The notes under the pieces were generated by a model. That model was not told where the DNA came from and did no database searches. It saw only the letters and a list, made by a program, of their open reading frames with translations. DNA of 8,519 nt from positions 1 to 8,519 of the forward strand of contig DTZQ01000530.1 of assembly GCA_012961305.1 (NCBI GenBank), read 5' to 3'. Position numbers and translations under genes: made by a program. Numbering within the stretch: position 1 is the stretch's first letter; the number at the start of each line of letters is the position of its first letter. This DNA comes from Armatimonadota bacterium (GTDB taxonomy: Bacteria > Armatimonadota > UBA10988 > DTZQ01). Shown here piece after piece: positions 1-6,071 of this stretch.

Positions 1-241
1 CAGCAGTTTCCAACCCCAACCGGGCATGCCGGGCGGCCCGGAAATGCGTCCTACTTTCGGTGGCTTTGGCGAGGGCCGCCGGCCGGATTGGCGCTCCCGT
101 TTCCAAAGGCGAGGCCGACCGGACTTCTCCCGGCTGTCGGCGGAGGAGCGCATTGAAATGTTGCGCCGGCGCTTCGGAGGTCGCATCCCCCCGGAAATCC
201 AGCGCCGCATTGACGAATGGCGCCGCCAGCGGGGCCAGTAG
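1..241 (+). CDS. C-terminal end of an unidentified Gly/Arg/Phe-rich protein (5' partial)
   Basis: An open frame enters from the left edge (first full codon at base 2) and stops at TAG 239-241, giving about 79 residues of a longer protein. The first half is low complexity and rich in Gly, Pro, Arg, Phe and Asp. The last 35 residues look like a basic amphipathic helical segment, starting near LSAEERIEMLRRRFGG and ending RIDEWRRQRGQ. An internal ATG at 26 is in frame, but it has no clear ribosome site and the frame is open before it, so it is probably not the start. I recognise no family. The following secretin lies 112 bases downstream on the same strand with no obvious promoter between, so co-transcription is plausible. 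The Arg/Phe/Gly composition resembles the loops of that secretin. Confidence 0.6.
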   Translation, partial: SSFQPQPGMPGGPEMRPTFGGFGEGRRPDWRSRFQRRGRPDFSRLSAEERIEMLRRRFGGRIPPEIQRRIDEWRRQRGQ

Positions 242-246
242 TGGGG

Positions 247-327
247 ATGGCCTATGGCTGATGGCTTATGGCCTGATGCAGGATGCACGATGCAGTTATC
301 ATGCCTCTGGCTTATGACCTATGGCGG
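247..327. repeat. Degenerate 7-bp tandem repeat array
   Basis: From 247 to 274 there are four consecutive heptamers of the form ATGGCYK. They are followed in unbroken phase by three heptamers of the form GATGCAS (275-295). After a short interruption, related units recur: ATGCCTC at 301, ATGACCT at 314 and ATGGCGG at 321. The array fills most of the gap between the upstream gene and the secretin. It resembles in style the short tandemly repeated heptamers known from cyanobacteria and other bacteria. Function is unknown. Confidence 0.75.
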
Positions 328-337
328 GCGATAAGCC
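309..337 (+). other. Inverted repeat just upstream of the secretin ribosome site
   Basis: GGCTTAT (309-315) and ATAAGCC (331-337) are perfect 7-bp inverted repeats around a 15-base loop, ending three bases before the Shine-Dalgarno sequence. A second GGCTTAT at 263-269, inside the heptamer array, could compete for the same partner. It may be a by-product of the repeats or an mRNA structure that affects secretin translation. Confidence 0.35.
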
Positions 338-340
338 ATT

Positions 341-347
341 AAGGAGG
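341..347 (+). promoter_or_regulatory. Ribosome binding site that fixes the secretin start
   Basis: AAGGAGG lies six bases before ATG 354. This selects the ATG at 354 over the in-frame ATG at 321, which has no such site. The choice also places a standard signal peptide at the very N-terminus. Confidence 0.85.
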
Positions 348-353
348 ATAAAA

Positions 354-3300
354 ATGAAACCAAGCACCTGGATTTTGGCTTTAATTTTGAGTGGGGTTAT
401 GGTCCTGGGTCCCCTGCCGGCCGAGGAAGAACAGGCCGAACCGGCTCCTCCTCCCGAACCGCCGGCGGCGGAACAGGAGCAATCGGCCGCCGAGGAGGAA
501 ACTCCGACGGAAGAGGCTCCTCCAGAGAAACCTCCAGGGCCGCCGGCTGAGCCGGAGGGAGAGCAAGCCCGTCCGCCGGAGGAACGGCCGGAGCCACCGG
601 GCCCGCCAGGGGAAAAAAGGCGAGGCCGGTTCCGACCGCCCTTCGGCCCCTGGGGAGGACCAGGCCGTCCCATGTTTGGCCCCCCCGGTCCGGGCCAGCC
701 GGGAGCCGGTCCGCCTCCCGCCGGATTGCCCCGGCGCACCGATGAGCGCATCTCTATGAGTTTCGAAAAGGCGGACATCCACGCCGTGCTGCGGGCCTTG
801 AGCGAAGCCTGGGGGGTGACCATCGTGGCCGACCCGCAGTTGGAGGGCACGGTAACTGTGCTCAGCATGGTGGACATTACCATCGAAGAAAGTTTCGAGG
901 TCTTGAAGGCCATTTTAGAAGTCAAGGGTTTCGGCGTGCTGGGCACCCTGCAGGACCGCATCATCAAAATCGTGCCCCTGACGGAGGTGGCCCAAAGGCC
1001 CACGGTGCTGCGCACGGAAGAGGGGGTGGAAGGACTGCGTGACACGGCTACCATCATTACCCAAATCATCCCCCTGAAATTTCTGGATGCGACCCAGTTG
1101 CAAAAGGAGTTGCAGCCGCTGGTTTCCTCCGAACGGGCCAGTTTGGTGGCGGTCTCTTCGACTAACCACCTTATCTTGACGGACATGGAAAGCAACGTAA
1201 AGCGCATTTTATCCATCATTGAATTGCTGGACCAGGTTCCTCCCGATGACCGGCGTATAGAAATCATCCCCCTGAAAAACGCCGATGCGCAGCAGTTGGC
1301 CCAACTCCTCAGTCAGTTGTTCCGCAGTCCTCTGGAGACCTTCTTGCGGCGGATGAGGGAACAGCGTAGGGGCCGTCCTCCCAGTCCCCAGGAGCAGCAG
1401 CGGATGGCCGCAGCGGCCCAGGCGGCTGGCGGTTTCTCTCGGCGGGAGCAGGTGACCGTTACCGCCGACCCGCGCACCAACTCCCTCATCGTCTACGCTT
1501 CGCCGGAGAACCTGGAGGAAGTCAAGCAGTTGGTCGAACGCCTGGACGTTGACCTCTCCGTCAACCAGGTGGAAATTTTTCAGTTGGAGTATGCCAGCGC
1601 GGAGGAGGTGGCTAACATCCTTTCCCAACTTCTCCTGGCCGAGGTAGGGCCCAGTTCCCGCCGGCCAGAGTTTGGCCCCCGCTTGCCCTCCCGGCCGCGG
1701 GCGGGCGAGACGGACCAGCCAGTTATCATCGTGCCCGATGCCCGTACCAACCAATTGCTGGTCTACGCTCCCCCTAAGGATTTGGAGAGAATCCGCTTCT
1801 ACCTCTCCAAATTGGACGTGAACGTGCTGGCGGAGAACAAATTGGAGGTCATCCAGTTGCAGCACGCCAGCGCCACGGAGTTGGAGGGCATCATTGAGGA
1901 ACTGTTCCAGCGAGGAACGAGTGCCGGTTTCGACCCCCGGCGGGCCTTCTTCCAGATGCGCTTCGGCAGGGCCCCCAGCATGGGCCGCCGGCCCGGCGAG
2001 CCGGAAATGGCCCTGCTGGTGGTAGCCGATGAGCGTACTAATAGCCTAATCGTCTCCGCCCCGGCCGAGGACATGGAGGCCATCAAGGCCCTGATTGCCA
2101 AATTGGACGTGGATTTGAGAATCAACGTCCTGCGCACCGTGCAACTGGAACACGCCGACGCCGAAGAAGTGGCCAACATCCTCAACCAACTCTACCAAGA
2201 AGGAGCCGAGGGGGCCCGCCAGATAACGCCCTTTTTCCGCCCTTCCCCTTTTGGCTTTCCCTTCCGCCGCCCGAGCACCACCAGCCGACGACTGCCCACG
2301 GAGGAGCCCATTATGTTCGTGGCCGACACCCGCACCAACTCCGTGGTCATCTCCGCCCCACCAGAGGAGATGGAGGAGATTTTGCAACTGATTAAGGAAT
2401 TGGACACCGATTTCACCCCCACGGTGACCGAAATCATCCGTCTGGAAAACGCCGACGCAGAGGAGACGGCCAACCTGCTGACCGAACTCTTCGCCGAGGA
2501 GGAAACCACGCGCCTAAGCACCCGGTTCACCGGGTTCAGGTTCCCCTTTGGTTTTGGTGGTCGCACCCCCACCCGCCGCCGAACCACTGGAGCCAGCACC
2601 GCCGGCAAAGTTAAGTTCGCCTATGACACCCGCACCAATTCCCTTATCGTCACCGCCCCTCCCGACCAGATGGAAACCATTAAGGAAATGGTGGCCCAAC
2701 TGGATGTGGATTTGCGCCCGCCGGTCATTCACCGCCGGTTCAAACTCCAGTATGCCGACGCTACCACCGTAGCCGAGGAACTCAACGAACTCTTCGAACA
2801 GCCTCAGGGCGGCCTGCGGGGGACGACCCGCGGTCTGCCTTTCTTCTTCCGTTCCACCCAACCCACCTACGGCAAGTACGGCTTCACCGGCCTGCGGGAG
2901 AACATCGTGGTTGCCGATGTGCGCACCAACTCGGTCATCGTCACCGCCACCGAGGAGAACATGGCCGTCTACGAGCAGGTCATCAAGGACCTGGACGAGG
3001 AGGCCAAACTGACCGCCATGACTCGGGTCTATCAACTCAAGTACGCGGTGGCTCAAGATTTGGCCCAGACTCTCAACCAACTGCTGCGCGGACAGCAGCG
3101 GTTCGGGGGGTTCTTCTTCTTTATGTTTGGCCAGCGGCAACGGACAGGAAGTCCCCTGGACATCTTGCAGGACGTAAATATAGTGGCGGATTCCAAAACG
3201 AACTCGCTGGTGGTTACCGCTCCCCCTCAGGCCTTTGATGCCCTGGAGCAACTCATCGAACAACTTGACCAACCTCAGGGCCAGGTGTACATCAACGTCA

Positions 3301-4211
3301 TCATCGCCGATGTGACCCTGAGCGATGAAACCAAATTGGGCTTCGAGTGGTCTTGGCTCAACAGCACCAGCACCGGCGACACTATGGGCACTGATTTTGA
3401 CTTGGACGCGGAAACTATGGGCTTCCGCTACACGATTCTCAACGACAACTTCCAATCCCTGCTCCATGCTCTGGCCACCCGCTCCGACGTACGGGTTATC
3501 TCTACTCCCCACATCACCACCCTGGACAACACCCAGGCCCAAATTACCATCGGCCAGCAGTATCCCTACCCGGCCTCCATTCGGTTTGACGCCTTCGGCA
3601 ACCCCATTGTCTCCATTGACTTCGCTGAAATCATGATTTCCCTGACCGTAACCCCGCACATCAACTTGGGCAGCAACACCCTGACCCTGGATGTGGAGCA
3701 GACCATCAACGAACTGGCGGGGATTGTGACCCAGTACGGGGGGGAGCAGCCGATTATTGCCAACCGACAGGCCCGCACCTCCATTCGGGTGGAATCCGGT
3801 CAGACCATCGTTATCGGCGGCATCATGCGTGACCGCGCGGAGCACGAAGTCAAAGGCGTGCCCTTACTGTCGGAAATCCCCATCTTGGGCGAACTGTTCA
3901 AAAGCCGTCGCCGGAAAACGGAGAAGACTGAACTGCTGGTCTTCCTGACCCCCTTTATCGTCACCTCGCCGGAGGAACTGGACCGCCTCCGGCGGGAGCG
4001 GGAAGAGCGGCTGCGGGAAATCGTGCCCCAGTTCCGCTCGCCGGGGAGCCCGGAGGAGGGCACTACGGGCGAAGGCGAAGCCCCTGCAACCCCCCCGACC
4101 GAGGCAGCAACGGAAACCTCCGCCGGAGCAGCCTCCCCTTCTGGTCCCCCGGAGGTCACGGTGCCCTCCTCTGTGCCGGGGTTAAAAGTGCGCCTGCGGG
4201 TGGGGGGTTGA
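354..4211 (+). CDS. Giant secretin (GspD/PilQ superfamily) with eight N1-type domains
   Basis: This is a secretin, the outer-membrane channel of type II secretion or type IV pilus machines, 1285 residues long against roughly 650-800 for typical GspD. Residues 1-23 are a signal peptide (KPSTW, hydrophobic core, cleavage after PLPA). No lipobox Cys is present. Residues 24-130 are disordered: first Pro/Glu-rich, then Pro/Gly/Arg/Phe-rich. An N0/STN-like domain follows (about 133-215, MSFEKADIHAVLRALSEAWG). Eight N1/secretin_N-type repeats then start near residues 233, 302, 406, 497, 592, 691, 791 and 889. The barrel domain spans about 978-1205, with VISTPHITTLDN, the GGIMRD region, VPLLSEIPILGELFKSR and the final strand LLVFLTPFIV. 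A charged helix and a Pro/Ser/Thr tail end the protein. No other T2SS or pilus gene is in the window, so the cargo and machine type are undetermined. The superfamily call is very secure; the GspD versus PilQ subtype is not. Confidence 0.95.
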   Translation: MKPSTWILALILSGVMVLGPLPAEEEQAEPAPPPEPPAAEQEQSAAEEETPTEEAPPEKPPGPPAEPEGEQARPPEERPEPPGPPGEKRRGRFRPPFGPWGGPGRPMFGPPGPGQPGAGPPPAGLPRRTDERISMSFEKADIHAVLRALSEAWGVTIVADPQLEGTVTVLSMVDITIEESFEVLKAILEVKGFGVLGTLQDRIIKIVPLTEVAQRPTVLRTEEGVEGLRDTATIITQIIPLKFLDATQLQKELQPLVSSERASLVAVSSTNHLILTDMESNVKRILSIIELLDQVPPDDRRIEIIPLKNADAQQLAQLLSQLFRSPLETFLRRMREQRRGRPPSPQEQQRMAAAAQAAGGFSRREQVTVTADPRTNSLIVYASPENLEEVKQLVERLDVDLSVNQVEIFQLEYASAEEVANILSQLLLAEVGPSSRRPEFGPRLPSRPRAGETDQPVIIVPDARTNQLLVYAPPKDLERIRFYLSKLDVNVLAENKLEVIQLQHASATELEGIIEELFQRGTSAGFDPRRAFFQMRFGRAPSMGRRPGEPEMALLVVADERTNSLIVSAPAEDMEAIKALIAKLDVDLRINVLRTVQLEHADAEEVANILNQLYQEGAEGARQITPFFRPSPFGFPFRRPSTTSRRLPTEEPIMFVADTRTNSVVISAPPEEMEEILQLIKELDTDFTPTVTEIIRLENADAEETANLLTELFAEEETTRLSTRFTGFRFPFGFGGRTPTRRRTTGASTAGKVKFAYDTRTNSLIVTAPPDQMETIKEMVAQLDVDLRPPVIHRRFKLQYADATTVAEELNELFEQPQGGLRGTTRGLPFFFRSTQPTYGKYGFTGLRENIVVADVRTNSVIVTATEENMAVYEQVIKDLDEEAKLTAMTRVYQLKYAVAQDLAQTLNQLLRGQQRFGGFFFFMFGQRQRTGSPLDILQDVNIVADSKTNSLVVTAPPQAFDALEQLIEQLDQPQGQVYINVIIADVTLSDETKLGFEWSWLNSTSTGDTMGTDFDLDAETMGFRYTILNDNFQSLLHALATRSDVRVISTPHITTLDNTQAQITIGQQYPYPASIRFDAFGNPIVSIDFAEIMISLTVTPHINLGSNTLTLDVEQTINELAGIVTQYGGEQPIIANRQARTSIRVESGQTIVIGGIMRDRAEHEVKGVPLLSEIPILGELFKSRRRKTEKTELLVFLTPFIVTSPEELDRLRREREERLREIVPQFRSPGSPEEGTTGEGEAPATPPTEAATETSAGAASPSGPPEVTVPSSVPGLKVRLRVGG
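1050..3284 (+). repeat. Eight coding repeats: N1-type ring domains of the secretin
   Basis: Repeat starts in bases are about 1050, 1257, 1569, 1842, 2127, 2424, 2724 and 3021. Each unit has a first half like VQLEHADAEEVANILNQLY and a second half like ADxRTNSLIVxAPxExME followed by LIxxLDVDL. This is the usual split of a NolW/N1 fold. Repeat 1 is compact and most divergent. Repeats 2-8 carry an insert of about 28-42 residues between the halves, rich in Arg, Pro, Gly and Phe. The halves are well conserved while the inserts are not, which indicates old tandem domain duplication with diverging loops. Confidence 0.85.
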
Positions 4212-4257
4212 CAACGGCGGAGAATCCGCAACCGCGGCTCCAGGGGCCACTTCCTGC

Positions 4258-4293
4258 GGGAGCGAAATAGTTAGTGGTCACACTCCTCGCTCC
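4258..4293. terminator. Weak stem-loop candidate between convergent genes
   Basis: GGAGCGA (4259-4265) and TCGCTCC (4287-4293) are perfect inverted repeats between the tail-to-tail secretin and queE genes. The structure overlaps the last codons of queE. The arms are separated by 21 bases and no T-run follows on either strand, so it is not a classic intrinsic terminator. The whole 66-base gap (4212-4277) shows nothing better. Confidence 0.2.
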
Positions 4294-5000
4294 ACCCGGG
4301 GCCAGAGGAAGCGATGGAGTTGCGTCTGCAGGGCTACCGGCAGGCGGTCGGCCAAAATCCAAGCTGCCAGTTCCCGCGGCAGCGTCCATTCTTCCCACCG
4401 GGGTGGATACTCCAGCGGCGTCGCGGGTGAAAAGACCACCCGACAGCGGTCTGGAAGGGCGTGTTTTTGTACTACTTCCCGCGCCCATTCGTAATCTTGG
4501 CGGTCGGTGAGTACGAACTTGACTTCATCTGTGGGCTTGAGGTGGGCCAGATTGTCCCACCGAACTTTGGGGTGCTCACCGCTGCCGGGGGTTTTGAGGT
4601 CCAGGAGGACGATGGCCCGGGGGTCTAAAGGGCTGATGTCCAGCGTTCCATTGGTATCCACCAGCACCGTGTAACCGAGATCGCACAGGGCAGTTACGAG
4701 CAGCGGGGTGGCCGCTTGGAGCAGCGGCTCGCCGCCGGTGAGGGAAACCAGGTTTATTCCGTATTGGGCTACTTGTTCCAGAACCGCGGCCAGGCTCAAC
4801 TCCTCCCCTTTTTCCGTCCAGGTGTAGGCGGTATCGCAGTACCGACAGCGCAAATTGCACCCGGCCAGCCGCACGAACACACAGGGCTGCCCGGCGAAGC
4901 GGCTTTCGCCCTGCAGGGAATAGAACAGTTCGTTTACTCGCACTGTGACGGTCGGCCGGTAGGGCAGGGATGGTTGGCATTGTTTGGGTTGGGTTTTCAT
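4278..5000 (-). CDS. queE: 7-carboxy-7-deazaguanine synthase (QueE), radical SAM
   Basis: QueE converts 6-carboxy-5,6,7,8-tetrahydropterin to 7-carboxy-7-deazaguanine, the ring-contraction step towards preQ0 and queuosine in tRNA. The 240-residue protein has the QueE opening VNELFYSLQGES (Q30-G31-E32). It has the radical-SAM 4Fe-4S motif C48-NLR-C52-RY-C55 followed by DTAYTW, then TGGEP at 88-92 for SAM binding. The C-terminus has the QLHRFLWP-type ending usual for the family. Length is normal. ATG 5000 adds about 20 residues before the conserved start; a GTG near residue 20 is an alternative, as the ribosome site upstream (GGGAG) is rather far away. It follows the lipid kinase on the same strand after 40 bases, so co-transcription is likely. 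No queC, queD or queF is in the window, so the end product (queuosine or another deazapurine) is inferred. Confidence 0.93.
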   Translation of the reverse strand: MKTQPKQCQPSLPYRPTVTVRVNELFYSLQGESRFAGQPCVFVRLAGCNLRCRYCDTAYTWTEKGEELSLAAVLEQVAQYGINLVSLTGGEPLLQAATPLLVTALCDLGYTVLVDTNGTLDISPLDPRAIVLLDLKTPGSGEHPKVRWDNLAHLKPTDEVKFVLTDRQDYEWAREVVQKHALPDRCRVVFSPATPLEYPPRWEEWTLPRELAAWILADRLPVALQTQLHRFLWPRVERGV

Positions 5001-5022
5001 TTTTCACTGGGCTCCCGTAGGG

Positions 5023-5050
5023 GATTTCAGATTTGAGATTTCAGATTGCA
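5023..5050. repeat. Heptamer tandem repeat across the kinase-queE junction
   Basis: Four heptamers run in perfect phase: GATTTCA, GATTTGA, GATTTCA and GATTGCA (5023, 5030, 5037, 5044). The array fills part of the 40-base gap before queE and also contains the TGA stop codon (5041-5043, minus strand) and the last codons of the lipid kinase. The period matches the array at 247-295 but the unit is different. Confidence 0.8.
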
Positions 5051-5934
5051 AATGCGGGAGTTGGTCGGAGCAGGCGCAGGGCTTGGGGAACGAGCGTGAA
5101 ACGCAGTTTGGGCTCCTCCACCAGTTCCCCATCCAGTTGCACCGGCAGGGGCCGGGCGGGTTGCACCACTATTTCGCGGCCGGTCCAATGTTGTATCCCT
5201 TTCCCCCTCATGCGTCCGGTAAGGATTGCTCCCAACACGTCCCTGGCGAAAGCCAGCGGCGTTGGCGCGGTGAAAGCCAACACGTCCAGGCGTCCGTCGG
5301 TAAGACTGGCCGTGGGGGCGATGCGCACCCGCCAGGCATAGCGCGTGGCGTTGCTGATGATGACTCCCCACACGGTCAGGTTGTTCTCCGTACCATCCAC
5401 CCTCACTTGCGCTGGCGTCGGCCGGTAGTGGCACCAGGTAGCAAGGCCAGTCAGAAAATAGGTCAAACTGCGGAAGTAACGCTTCCAGCGCAGCGAGGTT
5501 TCGCGTACCACCTGGGCATCAAAGCCGACGCCGGCCATGAGCAGGAAATACCGCCGGGGCGTGCGGCCCAGGTCTATGGTCTGTACTTGCCCCATGCGCA
5601 GGCTCTCACAGGCCGCTTCCAACTGACGGGGTACGCCGATGTCACGGGCCAAAATGTTCTCCGTGCCCAGGGGCAGGATGGCCAAAGCAGTTTCCGACCC
5701 TGCCAAGCCGTTAACTACCTCGTGAACCGTCCCATCGCCTCCGGCCGCAATGACCAAATCCTCCCCCCGCTCTGCTGCAGCGCGGGCCAGGCGCGTGGCC
5801 TCCCCCGGGGCCCTGGTCAAAGCCAACTCGCATGGCCAGCCGTATTCCCTTAGGAGCCGACGAAAGGCTTCCTCATCGCCCCCTTGGGGCCAGCGTCCTG
5901 CTCTGGGGTTCAGAATGACGTAAGCCCGCGGCAT
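5041..5934 (-). CDS. Diacylglycerol kinase-family lipid kinase (YegS/LCB5-like)
   Basis: The product belongs to the DAGK catalytic family, soluble or membrane-associated kinases that phosphorylate diacylglycerol or related lipids with ATP. With ATG 5934 the protein is 297 residues, the usual length, and starts with the family opening AYVILNPRAGR. Further signs are the nucleotide-binding GGDGT (65-69) followed by VHEVVNG, then PLGTENILARD (88-98), AGVGFDAQVV, the late TDGRLDV segment and LDGEL near the C-terminus. The frame is open up to 6012, but ATG 5934 is chosen because it has an AGAGGTGGG ribosome site and lies downstream of a good minus-strand promoter. Glu sits where many relatives have Gly or Ala in PLGTxN. 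The last four residues and the stop come from a heptamer repeat. The exact lipid substrate is not deducible; it probably shares a transcript with queE. Confidence 0.9.
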   Translation of the reverse strand: MPRAYVILNPRAGRWPQGGDEEAFRRLLREYGWPCELALTRAPGEATRLARAAAERGEDLVIAAGGDGTVHEVVNGLAGSETALAILPLGTENILARDIGVPRQLEAACESLRMGQVQTIDLGRTPRRYFLLMAGVGFDAQVVRETSLRWKRYFRSLTYFLTGLATWCHYRPTPAQVRVDGTENNLTVWGVIISNATRYAWRVRIAPTASLTDGRLDVLAFTAPTPLAFARDVLGAILTGRMRGKGIQHWTGREIVVQPARPLPVQLDGELVEEPKLRFTLVPQALRLLRPTPAFAI

Positions 5935-5961
5935 TGGTTCCCACCTCTCATCCGACTTCTC

Positions 5962-5990
5962 ATCATACCACAAAACTCCTCTTTCGGCAA
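5962..5990 (-). promoter_or_regulatory. Sigma-70-type promoter for the lipid kinase-queE unit
   Basis: On the minus strand TTGCCG (5990-5985) is followed after 17 bases by TATGAT (5967-5962). This is four of six and five of six matches to the -35 and -10 consensus. Transcription would begin around 5955, a leader of about 20 bases before ATG 5934. It would exclude the upstream ATG at 6012, supporting the shorter kinase. Confidence 0.65.
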
Positions 5991-6004
5991 TTGAACTTTT
6001 CCCC

Positions 6005-6033
6005 TTGACCAAAGGGAGAAATAAAGGTATAAT
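6005..6033 (+). promoter_or_regulatory. Near-consensus sigma-70 promoter for the sulfatase
   Basis: TTGACC (6005-6010), a 17-base spacer and a perfect TATAAT (6028-6033) precede the sulfatase start by about 40 bases. It is the best promoter match in the window. Its -35 box is only 14 bases from the -35 box of the divergent kinase promoter, so one regulator could act on both. Confidence 0.8.
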
Positions 6034-6071
6034 ATAGCCGAAGGAACCAAAGGATAGAAGGGGACCGATGG

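Noticed and set aside
247..295. CRISPR array
   Set aside because: The units are 7 bp without spacers, and no cas gene is present.
321..353. Upstream ATG for the secretin
   Set aside because: It lies in the heptamer array without a ribosome site and would put 11 charged residues before the signal peptide; ATG 354 has AAGGAGG at good spacing.
299..1267. 322-codon minus-strand open frame over the secretin N-terminus
   Set aside because: The Gly/Ser/Pro-rich product mirrors the low-complexity Pro/Glu coding on the other strand, and it has no start signals.
2514..3845. 443-codon open frame antisense to the secretin
   Set aside because: It lies wholly opposite a clearly conserved repeat-domain protein. 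Its Gly/Val/His/Gln-rich translation is what a GC-rich antisense frame gives, and no ribosome site or family motif is visible.
4984..5853. 289-codon plus-strand open frame across the lipid kinase
   Set aside because: It is antisense to a well-supported kinase with intact motifs, and its product has no recognisable domain.
5935..6012. N-terminal extension of the lipid kinase to ATG 6012
   Set aside because: It covers a good minus-strand promoter, has no family similarity, and ATG 5934 has a clear ribosome site just before the conserved opening.
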